Below are positions 1 to 8,848 of a DNA stretch of 64,000 nucleotides, piece by piece. Numbering within the stretch: the first letter of the stretch is position 1; the number at the start of each line of letters is the position of its first letter. The DNA lies in NCBI GenBank assembly GCA_033851955.1, contig JAWSVK010000010.1:62001-126000 (forward strand), in the 5' to 3' direction. A program made the translations under genes and the position numbers. This stretch comes from Profundibacter sp033851955 (lineage in GTDB: Bacteria; Pseudomonadota; Alphaproteobacteria; Rhodobacterales; Rhodobacteraceae). A model generated the notes under the pieces. It was not told the DNA's origin, did not search any database, and saw only the letters and a program-made list of their open reading frames with translations.

Positions 1-218
1 AAAACATCAGCCCCGCGTCGACCGGTCAATAAGACGGGGCGCTACGGGGCCTTCTCCTTGCACGGCCATCGGCTCCTCAGCCTGTACCGTAACACCACGT
101 TAGGCGCATTAATCTTAATACTTCCTTACCTATCCCCTTCTTCTTGCTACAAATACCTTGGGGGTCTGGGGGCAAAGCCCCCAGTTGGGCCGGTAGGGCA
201 AATAACGAAAGGTCTATT
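1..218. other. Left-edge non-coding flank with a small GC hairpin
   Basis: No convincing gene. Positions 166-184 form a perfect 8-bp-stem, 3-nt-loop hairpin (CTGGGGGC / GCCCCCAG) just ahead of the glutathione S-transferase start. It has no T-tract, so it is not a clear terminator; it may be a leader hairpin or a repeat remnant. A 20-codon minus-strand ORF (69 to 7) with a GGAG-like site can be read but has no other support. Confidence 0.4.
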
Positions 219-854
219 ATGACAATCCAACTTTATTGTTTTGGCGAAAGCGGCAATTCCTACAAAGCGGCATTGGCTCTTGAATTATCGGGGCTGGATT
301 GGAGCCCGGTCTTTGTCGACTTTTTTGGTGGCGCCGCGCGCAGCCCCGAATTTCAAAGCCTCAACGTTATGGGTGAAGCCCCCGCGATGGTCGATGGCAA
401 TCTGACTCTCACTCAATCCGGTGCCATTCAAGACTACGTGGTCGAAAAATCCGGCAAGCTGGGCGGCAAAGACACAACCGAAAACCGCGAAATCCTTCGC
501 TGGATTCTGTGGGATAATCACAAGCTTTCCTCCCCTGCTGGCATGACCCGTTTTCTGATCAATTTCTTGCCCAAAGACAAACAACCCGCAGGCGTGATCC
601 CCTTTATGCAAAGCCGCCTAAAGGCCGCTTACGCGACCTTGAACAATCACCTTGAAGGACGCGACTGGATCGTCGGCGATCAGCTGACCATCGCTGACCT
701 GTCCTGCTGTGGTTACCTCTACTACCCAGAAGAATTCGGCTTTGACCGTTCTGCATGGCCCCACATCGACGCTTGGTTAACCCGCATCAGCGACACACCT
801 GGCTGGAAACACCCCTATGATCTGATGCCCGGCAGCCCCGCTGATCGTGCTTAA
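219..854 (+). CDS. Glutathione S-transferase family protein
   Basis: Predicted cytosolic glutathione transferase of 211 residues, close to the usual length. It has the two-part architecture: a thioredoxin-like N-terminal half (about 1-78, starting MTIQLYCFGESGNSYKAA, with the EAPAMVDG and LTQSGAI segments that form the glutathione site) and an all-helical C-terminal half with the DWIVGDQLTIADLS motif typical of the fold-stabilising helix. I chose the ATG at 219 because the N-terminus then matches the family; a longer frame from 144 would run through the upstream hairpin. It is the first gene of a same-strand run with a thiolase (29 bp gap), cupin and fadB-like gene, so a role near acyl-CoA or electrophile metabolism is plausible. 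The substrate is unknown. Confidence 0.85.
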   Translation: MTIQLYCFGESGNSYKAALALELSGLDWSPVFVDFFGGAARSPEFQSLNVMGEAPAMVDGNLTLTQSGAIQDYVVEKSGKLGGKDTTENREILRWILWDNHKLSSPAGMTRFLINFLPKDKQPAGVIPFMQSRLKAAYATLNNHLEGRDWIVGDQLTIADLSCCGYLYYPEEFGFDRSAWPHIDAWLTRISDTPGWKHPYDLMPGSPADRA

Positions 855-883
855 AACACGCGCATAACACAAAGGATACCAAC

Positions 884-2095
884 ATGACCGAAGCCTATAT
901 TTACGATGCTGTGCGCAGCCCTCGTGGCAAAGGGCGCCAAGACGGCGCGCTTCACGAAGTCACCTCAGTGCGCCTGTCCGCGCAAATCTTGAACGCGATC
1001 AAAAACCGCAACAACCTCGAAGGCCACGCCGTTGAAGATGTGATCTGGGGCAATGTAACCCAAGTCAAAGAACAAGGCGGCTGCTTGGCCCGCACCGCGG
1101 TTCTGGCCTCCGAGCTTGACCAATCCATTCCCGGCCTTGCGATCAACCGCTTTTGTGCCTCAGGCATGGAGGCTGTTAATCTGGCCGCCAACCAAATCAA
1201 AGGCGGCGCTGGCGACGGTTACATCGCCGGCGGCGTTGAAATGATGGGTCGTGTAGCGATGGGCAGCGACGGCGCAGCGATCGCCGTTGATCCAACTGTG
1301 GCGATGGGCACATACTTCGTGCCTCAGGGCATTTCGGCTGACTTGATCGCCACAGAATATGGCTTTACCCGTGACCAAGCCGACGCGCTGGCTGTTGAGA
1401 GCCAAATCCGCGCCAAAGCCGCATGGGACGACAACCGTTTCGCCAAATCGATTATTCCAATCGTGGATCAGAACGGCCTGCCCATTTTGGACACCGATGA
1501 ATACATGCGCCCGGGCACTGATATGCAATCACTTGGCTCGCTCAAAGCCAGCTTCAAAGACATGGGCGAAATGATGCCCGGCTTTGATAAAGTCGCCCTT
1601 ATGAAATACCCGCATCTGGAACGGATCAACCACATCCACCATGCGGGCAACTCGTCAGGCATCGTTGACGGATCAGCCGCTGTGCTGATCGGCAACAAAG
1701 AGTTCGGCATCCGCCACGGCATCAAGCCGCGCGCCCGCATCCGTGCGACCGCCAAAATCGGCACTGAACCGACCATCATGCTGACCGGTCCCGTGCCAGT
1801 GACGCAGAAAATCCTCGCCGATCACGGCATGGAAATTTCCGATATCGACCTGTTCGAAGTCAACGAGGCCTTCGCTTCGGTCGTCATGCGCTTCATGCAG
1901 GCCTTTGATGTCGATCCATCCGTGGTCAACGTCAACGGCGGCTCCATCGCGATGGGCCACCCGCTGGGTGCAACTGGCGCTATGATCATCGGCACTGTGC
2001 TGGATGAGCTTGAGCGTCAAGACAAAGAAGTTGGCCTTGCCACCCTATGCATAGCATCCGGCATGGGCGCAGCCACCATCATCGAGCGTGTCTAA
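884..2095 (+). CDS. fadA: Thiolase, acetyl-CoA C-acyltransferase
   Basis: Thiolase of 403 residues catalysing thiolytic cleavage of 3-ketoacyl-CoA to acetyl-CoA (or the reverse condensation). The acyl-accepting cysteine is Cys91 in NRFCASGMEAV. The C-terminal catalytic pair is His359 in GHPLGATGA and Cys389 in LCIASGMGAA. NEAFASV and HHAGNSSGIVDGSAAV are also typical. It lies between a GST gene and a cupin, and the cupin start overlaps its stop by one base (TAATG). With the fused hydratase/dehydrogenase downstream it would complete a beta-oxidation spiral. The fadA symbol rests on this pairing; a biosynthetic (PhaA-type) or aromatic-pathway thiolase cannot be excluded from sequence alone. Confidence 0.9.
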   Translation: MTEAYIYDAVRSPRGKGRQDGALHEVTSVRLSAQILNAIKNRNNLEGHAVEDVIWGNVTQVKEQGGCLARTAVLASELDQSIPGLAINRFCASGMEAVNLAANQIKGGAGDGYIAGGVEMMGRVAMGSDGAAIAVDPTVAMGTYFVPQGISADLIATEYGFTRDQADALAVESQIRAKAAWDDNRFAKSIIPIVDQNGLPILDTDEYMRPGTDMQSLGSLKASFKDMGEMMPGFDKVALMKYPHLERINHIHHAGNSSGIVDGSAAVLIGNKEFGIRHGIKPRARIRATAKIGTEPTIMLTGPVPVTQKILADHGMEISDIDLFEVNEAFASVVMRFMQAFDVDPSVVNVNGGSIAMGHPLGATGAMIIGTVLDELERQDKEVGLATLCIASGMGAATIIERV

Positions 2096-2571
2096 TGGGC
2101 AAACTTGATCTTGATAAGGCTCCGGTCAAATCGGGCTCGATCTATCCTGATCCCTATGCCGCCGAAATGGCAGGGCGCAGCAGTCTGCGTCTTGGGGATC
2201 TGGGCGGATTGACTCAATTTGGCGCCAATATAGTGATCCTTGCCGCGGGGGCGAAATCCTCGTTGCGTCATTGGCATCTGAACGAAGATGAATTCGTGAT
2301 GATCACCCAAGGCACCTGCATCTTGGTCGATGATGACGGCAACCATGGAATGACCGTAGGCGATTGCGCGGCCTTCCCGGCTGGCGTGCCAAACGGTCAC
2401 CATTTTATCAACAACACCAATGCCGAGGCCCGTTTTCTGGTGGTCGGCACCAAAGCACCGTCCGAGACCGCCACCTATTCCGACATCGATTTGGTCGTGA
2501 ACATTGGCGGCGGCGCAGCGGCATTCACCCGCAAAGACGGTACCCCCTATAAAGAGGAACAAAACTCATGA
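2095..2571 (+). CDS. Cupin-domain protein inside the beta-oxidation operon
   Basis: Single-domain cupin of 158 residues. The metal-binding cupin motif 1 is visible as RHWHLNEDEFVMITQG and motif 2 around PAGVPNGHHFIN, so the histidines for a divalent metal are present. The ATG at 2095 overlaps the thiolase stop, and its own stop overlaps the next gene's ATG (ATGA at 2568-2571), so it is translationally coupled on both sides. The fold is shared by dioxygenases, isomerases and sensors. No reaction can be assigned, but the coupling implies co-production with the thiolase and FadB-like enzyme. Confidence 0.8.
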   Translation: MGKLDLDKAPVKSGSIYPDPYAAEMAGRSSLRLGDLGGLTQFGANIVILAAGAKSSLRHWHLNEDEFVMITQGTCILVDDDGNHGMTVGDCAAFPAGVPNGHHFINNTNAEARFLVVGTKAPSETATYSDIDLVVNIGGGAAAFTRKDGTPYKEEQNS

Positions 2572-4772
2572 GCGATTTTAATTACGCAGTAGACGCCGAT
2601 GGCGTCGCCACCATCACATGGGACACCGTTGGTAAATCCATGAATGTAATGAGCATTCAAGGTTTTTACGACCTAGACGGTATGATCGACAAAGCACTGG
2701 CCGACGATGCAGTTAAAGGTGTTATCATCACTTCAGGCAAAGAAGGCTCGTTCGCGGGTGGCATGGATTTGAACGTCATTGGCAAGATGAAAACGGATGC
2801 CGGCGAAAACCCAGCCAAGGGTCTGTTTGAAGGCATCATGCAAATTCACGGTATCTTGCGCAAAATCGAACGCGCAGGCATGGAGCCTAAGACCAACAAA
2901 GGCGGCAAACCGATTGCTGCCGCCCTGCCAGGCACAGCGCTTGGCATTGGTTTAGAATTGCCCCTGTCGTGCCATCGCATCTTTGTCGCCGACAACCCAA
3001 AGGCCAAAATCGGTCTGCCTGAAATCATGGTCGGTATTTTTCCGGGCCTTGGCGGCACCACACGATTGGTTCGTAAAATGGGCGCAATGGCCGCATCACC
3101 ATTTTTGCTGCAAGGCAAGATGAACAACCCTAAAGCTGCTAAAATGGCTGGCATCATTGACGAGATCGTTCCAGCCGAAGATCTGTTGTCCAGCGCCAAA
3201 GAATGGGTGCTGAACGCAACAAATGCCGACATGGTGAAACCTTGGGATGCCAAGGGCTACAAAATGCCCGGCGGCGACCCCTATCACCCTGCTGGTTTCA
3301 TGACATTCGTCGGGGCTTCGGCGATGGTAAATGGCAACACCCAAGGCGTTTACCCCGCCGCCAAAGCATTGATGTCAGCCGTCTATGAAGGCGCTCAGGT
3401 GCCGTTTGACACCGCGATCCGCATCGAGGCCCGCTGGTTCACCAACGTGATGATGAACCCCTCATCGGGCGCAATGATCCGCAGCCTTTTCATCAACAAA
3501 GAAGCGTTGGAAAAAGGCGCGAACCGTCCTGATGTTCCATCCCAAACAGTCAAAAAAGTCGGCATCATGGGCGCTGGTATGATGGGCGCTGGTATCGCAA
3601 TTGTATCTGCGATGGCGGGCATCGAAGTCGTGCTGATCGACCAAAAGCAAGAAAGCGCAGACAAGGGCAAAGCCTATGTCGAGAACTACTTGGACCAAGG
3701 CATCAAGCGCAAAAAAGCCACTGTTGAAAAGAAAGAGGCCGTACTGGCCCTGATCAACGCGACCACAGATTATAACGCGCTGAAGGACGCCGATATGATC
3801 ATCGAGGCGGTGTTTGAGGACGTTGGCGTCAAAGCCGAAGTCACCAAAAACGTCGAGGCCGTGGTGCCTGAGGATTGCATCTTTGCAACCAACACCTCGA
3901 CCCTGCCGATCACTGAATTGGCCAAGGCCAGCAAACGGCCCGAGCAATTCATCGGCATCCACTTCTTCTCGCCTGTCGAGAAAATGATGCTGGTGGAAAT
4001 CATCAAGGGCAAAGAAACCGGTGATCTGGCCGTCGCCAAGTCACTCGACTACGTGCGTCAAATTCGCAAAACACCGATTGTGGTCAATGACGCACGGTTC
4101 TTTTACGCCAACCGCTGCATCATCCCTTACATCAATGAAGGCATCCGCATGGTCGCCGAAGGGGTTGCGCCAGCGCTGATTGAAAATGCTGCCAAATTGG
4201 TTGGCATGCCGCTTGGGCCGCTGCAATTGGTGGACGAAACATCAATCGATCTGGGCGTCAAAATCGCCAAGGCGACCAAGATTGCGATGGGCGACGCCTA
4301 TCCTGACAGCGCCGTGGATGAAGTTGTGTTCTGGATGGCCGACGCGGGCCGTTTGGGGCGTAAATCAGCATCAGGTTTCTACAGCTATGATGAAAAAGGC
4401 AAACGCACAGGGTTGTGGGACGGTTTGGCCGCGCAATACCCCGTGTCGGATGAGCAGCCTGATGTGACCGAAGTGCAGCACCGCCTGTTGATGGCGCAAG
4501 TGCTGGAAGCGGTCCGTGCGCTGGATGAGGGCGTGTTGGAAGACATCCGTGAAGGCGATGTCGGTGCGATCCTTGGTTGGGGTTTTGCCCCATGGTCCGG
4601 TGGGCCATTCAGCTGGTTGGACATCTTAGGGGCTGGCAGAGCGGTCGAGATTTGCGATCACTTGACGGCGACTTATGGCGATCGGTTCAACACACCCGAT
4701 TTGCTGCGTGACATGGCCAAAAAAGGCGACACGTTTTACGGTCGGTTCGATGTAAAAACCAAAGCTGCCTAA
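2568..4772 (+). CDS. fadB: Fused enoyl-CoA hydratase / 3-hydroxyacyl-CoA dehydrogenase
   Basis: Fatty-acid oxidation multienzyme of 734 residues, the normal length for the FadB/FadJ type. The N-terminal crotonase domain has the oxyanion-hole segment GSFAGGMDL and both catalytic glutamate segments (GLELPL and GLPEIMVGIFPG). A Rossmann domain starts near residue 331 (GIMGAGMMGAG) and the dehydrogenase catalytic histidine is His465 in GIHFFSPVEKM. The C-terminal 3HCDH domains follow (NDARFFYANR; GLWDG region). It would hydrate enoyl-CoA and oxidise L-3-hydroxyacyl-CoA with NAD, feeding the thiolase three genes upstream. It overlaps the cupin gene by 4 bp and is followed by a hairpin repeat. FadJ would be an equally fair name. 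Confidence 0.93.
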   Translation: MSDFNYAVDADGVATITWDTVGKSMNVMSIQGFYDLDGMIDKALADDAVKGVIITSGKEGSFAGGMDLNVIGKMKTDAGENPAKGLFEGIMQIHGILRKIERAGMEPKTNKGGKPIAAALPGTALGIGLELPLSCHRIFVADNPKAKIGLPEIMVGIFPGLGGTTRLVRKMGAMAASPFLLQGKMNNPKAAKMAGIIDEIVPAEDLLSSAKEWVLNATNADMVKPWDAKGYKMPGGDPYHPAGFMTFVGASAMVNGNTQGVYPAAKALMSAVYEGAQVPFDTAIRIEARWFTNVMMNPSSGAMIRSLFINKEALEKGANRPDVPSQTVKKVGIMGAGMMGAGIAIVSAMAGIEVVLIDQKQESADKGKAYVENYLDQGIKRKKATVEKKEAVLALINATTDYNALKDADMIIEAVFEDVGVKAEVTKNVEAVVPEDCIFATNTSTLPITELAKASKRPEQFIGIHFFSPVEKMMLVEIIKGKETGDLAVAKSLDYVRQIRKTPIVVNDARFFYANRCIIPYINEGIRMVAEGVAPALIENAAKLVGMPLGPLQLVDETSIDLGVKIAKATKIAMGDAYPDSAVDEVVFWMADAGRLGRKSASGFYSYDEKGKRTGLWDGLAAQYPVSDEQPDVTEVQHRLLMAQVLEAVRALDEGVLEDIREGDVGAILGWGFAPWSGGPFSWLDILGAGRAVEICDHLTATYGDRFNTPDLLRDMAKKGDTFYGRFDVKTKAA

Positions 4773-4778
4773 AAAACT

Positions 4779-4852
4779 GCGCCGCTCATCAAGCCTGACA
4801 GCTTTCTTCGCTAGACCCAGCGAGAAGCCCTGTCAGGGGCGCCGAGCGGCGC
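4779..4852. repeat. Intergenic hairpin repeat, copy 1
   Basis: Sits between convergent genes. The outer arms GCGCCGCTC (4779-4787) and GAGCGGCGC (4844-4852) are perfect. Inside them CCTGACAG (4794-4801) pairs with CTGTCAGG (4830-4837), and a TTCTTCGCT / AGCGAGAA core lies in the middle. Large parts recur at 50401-50479, also between convergent genes. It probably acts as a bidirectional transcript end or is a REP-like dispersed element. Confidence 0.7.
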
Positions 4853-4853
4853 G

Positions 4854-6527
4854 TTATTCTTCAGGTTTTAGCCAACCCTGATAATGAATCAACTTGCCGA
4901 TTATCGGCAGGCTGATTGCCACATCAAAACGCGCATGCCCATCTGCATCCACCTCTTCATATGTCTCGCTTGTCGGAGTCAGCGCCATCGGCCAAGGCAG
5001 TCCAAACAAGCGTGCACGCCTGACCGGATATGTCAGCCGGCCATCTGAAACCTTCAGGCCAATTTCAAAATTGAACGGCCCAAACCGTTCCCACACCGTT
5101 CCCGCTTGCCCAATCGTCAACACAGAGCGAAACTGTTTGCCATCAAAGTCTCTCACCCACTTCTCGATCGGCCCGTTACGATGCATCGAAACCGTCACCG
5201 CAACACCCTGCCCCGCAGGCGGAAACCCTACGATCCTACAAATCAATCGCGCCAACAACCCTCGTCCACGTGTGATCTGGGCACGACCCGTCCAATGACG
5301 GCGATAGAGCACGCAATGTAAATCCTGCACCACCGCTGGCAATTCCGCGAACCTCTTGCCCAAAGCGGCTTGGAACACGGGCACCACTGGCCTCTCGAAA
5401 CGGCCAAAAGCAACCCTCAGATTGCTCATCATACCCTCGGCATCCTGCAGTGAAAATTCGCCAAGGCATGGCCGCGCGCCGACATCTACCTGCCCTGCCA
5501 ACAACCGCTGGCACATCACCCGTGCAGCCACCGCCGGAATGTGCGGCCCGTCGCCCGCCTCGGCGATCAACGACCATTCGCGCAACACTCCACAGCCATT
5601 CGCGAGCCTACCGATCACCCGCACCCGCATGCCACCGCGATCTGATCCAAATGGCTCCAGCCGATCCGCAAACCATTTCAGCAACCCTGCCAATGGTTCT
5701 GCCGAACGCAATAATCGCAACCGCACCAAGAATCCAACGACCGCCAGCCCCCAATGCATGATCCACAAATCCAGCCCGGCTCGAAATTCAACACCGCGCG
5801 CCTTGTAACGCGTTGGAAACAGCGTCAGGTCAGGCGCTCCAATCAGGCTGGATCTGCGCCTCAAAACCGGTGCTGCACCGTCAATCGACAGAACCTCTTT
5901 ACGCCCCTCGGACCAACCCCGCACGGCGGTAAAACGGTTGCCGCGCCACAGCAACATTGGTTGGCCAACCTGCGCCAATATCGCGCGCATCACTGACAGG
6001 CCGCGCGGGGCACGGTTGCCAGGTAGGATCACGCTCTCGATCAAATGAATGTCGGTCATCCCATCGCACAATCCCTCAACCGCGGCGGATGACATGGCCG
6101 GAACGCTTGAAACGCCCGAAAGTGCCACCACATCGGTGGCCCTTGCTAAACTGTCCAAGCTTGATATTCCCGCGGTAAATCCAGCGTCATCCGACAGGTC
6201 TAGATAATGCGCGCCACAAGCAATAGCGGCCTTGGCCACACAATAAGATGCTTTGTCATAGCCTTGAAACGGTCCCGCCGCATCAATAACGACATACGGC
6301 GATTGACCGGCAATAACACGCGCCAGTTGATCTGAGCGCGTATCAATCTGCAATGCCCGCCCACCATTCTGGGCGCAAAAGACCTGCGCCTTGATCAAAG
6401 AGCGCCCCGCCACAACAACGTCAAGCAGCGGATCTTGCGCGAGGGCCAGCGCCAATTTGCCGCCAAAAACCCCATACCCACCGATGATCAGAACCGTTTC
6501 AGTCGACAATTCGCCCCCGCAATTCAT
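4854..6527 (-). CDS. Saccharopine dehydrogenase-like NAD(P)-binding protein with DUF4166 domain
   Basis: Protein of 557 residues with two parts. The N-terminus is a Rossmann fold (VLIIGGYGVFGGKLA at about 11-25) of the saccharopine-dehydrogenase-like group, with AAGPFQGYD and ACGAHYLDLSDD segments typical of that family. The last ~180 residues match the DUF4166 pattern (TRGRGLLARL, FGPFNFEIGL, ending in a PIIGKLIHYQGWL motif). The pairing is known in proteobacteria; the reaction is unknown. Its 5' end overlaps the upstream DCC-family gene by 29 bp, so the two are probably co-translated and may act together in a redox step. Confidence 0.82.
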   Translation of the reverse strand: MNCGGELSTETVLIIGGYGVFGGKLALALAQDPLLDVVVAGRSLIKAQVFCAQNGGRALQIDTRSDQLARVIAGQSPYVVIDAAGPFQGYDKASYCVAKAAIACGAHYLDLSDDAGFTAGISSLDSLARATDVVALSGVSSVPAMSSAAVEGLCDGMTDIHLIESVILPGNRAPRGLSVMRAILAQVGQPMLLWRGNRFTAVRGWSEGRKEVLSIDGAAPVLRRRSSLIGAPDLTLFPTRYKARGVEFRAGLDLWIMHWGLAVVGFLVRLRLLRSAEPLAGLLKWFADRLEPFGSDRGGMRVRVIGRLANGCGVLREWSLIAEAGDGPHIPAVAARVMCQRLLAGQVDVGARPCLGEFSLQDAEGMMSNLRVAFGRFERPVVPVFQAALGKRFAELPAVVQDLHCVLYRRHWTGRAQITRGRGLLARLICRIVGFPPAGQGVAVTVSMHRNGPIEKWVRDFDGKQFRSVLTIGQAGTVWERFGPFNFEIGLKVSDGRLTYPVRRARLFGLPWPMALTPTSETYEEVDADGHARFDVAISLPIIGKLIHYQGWLKPEE

Positions 6528-6900
6528 CAGACGAGATCACACATTTACGCCGCCCAAACACATATCGGTTGCGGGCGATCCCGTCGTAAATCCAATCGGA
6601 CAAGGGTTGGGGTATGAACCCCAGAACCGCGAACAAGCGCCACGGCCAGCCAAGCGCCGACATGGCAGCACGAAAGGCTGCCATTTTGACATGTGCACTC
6701 CCATCTACAATCACAATATTGGTTTGCATCATATCAGGGTCCAGATCATAGGCACGATACAAAGCGCGTCCTGTTTCTGATTGAACTGTGACAAACCTGA
6801 ACCGATCTTTGCGGTCAAAGCGGGCCATGAAACGCGCAAAGCCTGAACAAAAGATGCAAGTCGCATCAAATACGATTAAATCATGGTCGAGATGTTTCAT
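6499..6900 (-). CDS. DUF393 / DCC-type thiol-disulfide oxidoreductase
   Basis: Small protein of 133 residues of the DCC family. It has the thioredoxin-like CxxC near the N-terminus in a variant form, DATCIFC (Cys15 and Cys18, where DG.C..C is usual), then RFRFVTVQSETGRAL and the conserved tail with IARNRYVFGRR. I chose the ATG at 6900 rather than an upstream TTG at 6915 because GGAG sits at a good distance before it. It overlaps the downstream dehydrogenase-like gene by 29 bp on the same strand. The Asp-Ala replacement in the motif is a minor oddity. Confidence 0.78.
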   Translation of the reverse strand: MKHLDHDLIVFDATCIFCSGFARFMARFDRKDRFRFVTVQSETGRALYRAYDLDPDMMQTNIVIVDGSAHVKMAAFRAAMSALGWPWRLFAVLGFIPQPLSDWIYDGIARNRYVFGRRKCVISSDELRGRIVD

Positions 6901-6976
6901 TCCAACTCCGAACAATCGTCAATTTCGCCACCACGCCCACACTCTACGCGCCCATTTGAACAATGACGAGTCGACG

Positions 6977-7657
6977 TTAAGCCGCAGGCGAATACTGGGC
7001 CATGTCAGACGTGCAGGGAGCCGCAGCTTCCTGTGCCATACGATCGACCAACATGGTGGCGGTCGTCATTGGCAAGGCCTGATAGATTGGGTCAGAAGCA
7101 CCGGCACTCAACAAATCTCCTAGATCGTCAGAGGGGCAATGAAACAACGCGCTGCTGCAAGAAAAAACCACTTGTTCTTGATCAAAATGCAGCGTGTAAA
7201 CCACGATTTTTTCATATGGTTTTACCCGAGTAATACCGCGAAAACCGATTAAAGCCACGGCTGGCATCAGCGCAAAGGGGTCGCCAAAACAATCCTCAGC
7301 GGCGTCCGATTCCAGCATCACGATTTGCTCGGGCAACACCTGCAATTCCTGTTGATTGCCCAACGCTCCGACGGGCACGTTCAAAGGCCATAAATGTTCA
7401 GGGCAGTTGCGGGGTGAACTCCATAAAACACTGCGGGTGATACGGCGCACCACCTGCATGCCGCCATCAAATGTCAGCGCATGATCACCAGGTGCAATCG
7501 CCTCAATGGCCCGCCAGCCGATATTTGTGGCGATCCGTGTTCCCGCCATCAAACCCGAGGCCATTCCGGCCCCTGTCGCATCAACGCCATCATAAGCGCC
7601 GGTTGTTTCGATTGTCTTGAATGTCCTCCCCAGGACGGAACTCTTTAGACCAAACAT
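6977..7657 (-). CDS. Hint (Hedgehog/intein-like) domain protein, copy A
   Basis: Protein of 226 residues dominated by a Hint_2-type domain. The signature is GLMAGTRIATNIGWRAIEAI followed by GDHALTFDGGMQVVRRI, then LPEQIVMLESDAAE, MPAVALIGFRGITR and a QEQVVFSCSSALFHC segment. In autoprocessing Hint proteins the domain starts with a nucleophilic Cys before the GT; here that position is Gly, so splicing or cleavage by the classical route is not expected. A GGGGA ribosome site precedes the ATG. It is a clear paralogue of the next gene upstream. Function is unknown; the family is common in Rhodobacteraceae. Confidence 0.8.
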   Translation of the reverse strand: MFGLKSSVLGRTFKTIETTGAYDGVDATGAGMASGLMAGTRIATNIGWRAIEAIAPGDHALTFDGGMQVVRRITRSVLWSSPRNCPEHLWPLNVPVGALGNQQELQVLPEQIVMLESDAAEDCFGDPFALMPAVALIGFRGITRVKPYEKIVVYTLHFDQEQVVFSCSSALFHCPSDDLGDLLSAGASDPIYQALPMTTATMLVDRMAQEAAAPCTSDMAQYSPAA

Positions 7658-7918
7658 TTATTTCCCCAAGTGTTGTTGGAAGCGGGTTAGCAGACCGCGC
7701 TTCGTTAGCAGTAGGGTCACTTGGGCTGATTCCATTGACGGGACATGGGCGTGTTTCCGTCCAAAGTAAGGCATCGTTTCGGGTTTATGGACAATGTATT
7801 AATTTACAAAGAATTTGGCTATATTTTTCTGCATTCCGACATTTCAGGCTCGAATATCGGTGCCAAGTCACAACCTGCGCTGGAAATTCTACAGCGCAGG
7901 TTTGTAGGGCGTCTAAGA

Positions 7919-8593
7919 TTAGGCGACGTTCAGCAATGTTGGCTCACAGTCATTCAATGTGGCAATGGCTTGGTCAAGAACGGTACGTTTTTTACCCATC
8001 AAATATGCCAGCGCTTTGCCTTGCCCATGGTCTAACGTGGTGAAAAAATCGGATTTGGGTGTGCCCGCTGCGCAATGCGCCAGCATCCCCGAGTTGGCAA
8101 ACACCACTTCTTCGTCATCAAACCCCAGCGTAATGGCCTCGATCAAGCCCTGTGGTTGCTGCCGCGTGATGCCGCTAAATCCCTCTAGTGCCGAAGCTGG
8201 CATCAAAACGGCAAGCGTCCCCAACAATTCAGCCGCAACCTGACTTTCGATCATCAGCATTTGTTCTGGCATCACGAACATCGCCTCGCAATTGTCCAGA
8301 GCACCGCCCGGCACATGCAAAACCCGATCCAAGCTGTAACCGCCATTTTCGGCCCCGTAATATGCCCGCTCAACGCGGCGCAACTGCCGCAAGCCGCCAT
8401 CATATGTATGTACGCGGTCGCCGACCCGCAGCAATTCAACACTGCGCCAGCCAGCGGCAGTTTCAACCATGGTGCCCGCAATAAGACCAGCGTCGCGTTG
8501 CGGTTTTGCATCAACCGCCGTGCTGATCATATTGGTAGCAGTCGCTGTGTTAACTTCGGTATTCGTGGCTGTGTTTTGTGTTTCAATAAGCAT
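7919..8593 (-). CDS. Hint (Hedgehog/intein-like) domain protein, copy B
   Basis: Paralogue of copy A (224 residues). It has a short Thr/Asn-rich N-terminus and then the Hint_2-type core: GLIAGTMVETAAGWRSVELL, GDRVHTYDGGLRQLRRV, MPEQMLMIESQVAAELLG, MPASALEGFSGITR and DEEVVFANSGMLAHC. Again Gly stands where the nucleophilic Cys would be. The ATG at 8593 has GGAG seven bases upstream; a TTG at 8599 is worse placed. The pair is separated by 261 bp. Duplication within the locus is the likely origin. Function unknown. Confidence 0.8.
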   Translation of the reverse strand: MLIETQNTATNTEVNTATATNMISTAVDAKPQRDAGLIAGTMVETAAGWRSVELLRVGDRVHTYDGGLRQLRRVERAYYGAENGGYSLDRVLHVPGGALDNCEAMFVMPEQMLMIESQVAAELLGTLAVLMPASALEGFSGITRQQPQGLIEAITLGFDDEEVVFANSGMLAHCAAGTPKSDFFTTLDHGQGKALAYLMGKKRTVLDQAIATLNDCEPTLLNVA

Positions 8594-8620
8594 TTTCAAT
8601 CTCCGGTGTTGGGTTACATT

Positions 8621-8812
8621 TCAGGTTGCCTTGAAAGGCGATGGAACAAGAAACGCCCAACAATTTGCCGTATTTTCGTCATATATGAGGCAAACAAAAG
8701 GCACCGTTTCGCTGGCCGATGCAATCGACACAGTTCTGCCATTTTCATAAACGGCCTGATAACAATCGTTAATATTTTGGAAACTATGATCGCTCTGGGG
8801 CGATGATTTCAC
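8621..8812 (-). CDS. Possible small protein upstream of Hint copy B
   Basis: A 63-codon frame (GTG start at 8812; a TTG at 8827 would add five residues). It contains the segment TVSIASASETVPFVCLIYDE and ends 27 bp before the Hint gene, on the same strand and 36 bp after the sulfotransferase-like gene. Codon use looks coding rather than random, but I recognise no family and the ribosome site is poor. It could equally be untranslated leader. Confidence 0.3.
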   Translation of the reverse strand: MKSSPQSDHSFQNINDCYQAVYENGRTVSIASASETVPFVCLIYDENTANCWAFLVPSPFKAT

Positions 8813-8848
8813 CCGAGTCCGCGCCAATCCGATTCGTCCGCAACGGTG

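Noticed and set aside
7..69. 20-codon minus-strand ORF with a GGAG-like site
   Set aside because: Too short, at the window edge and without conservation evidence; mentioned only in the flank entry.
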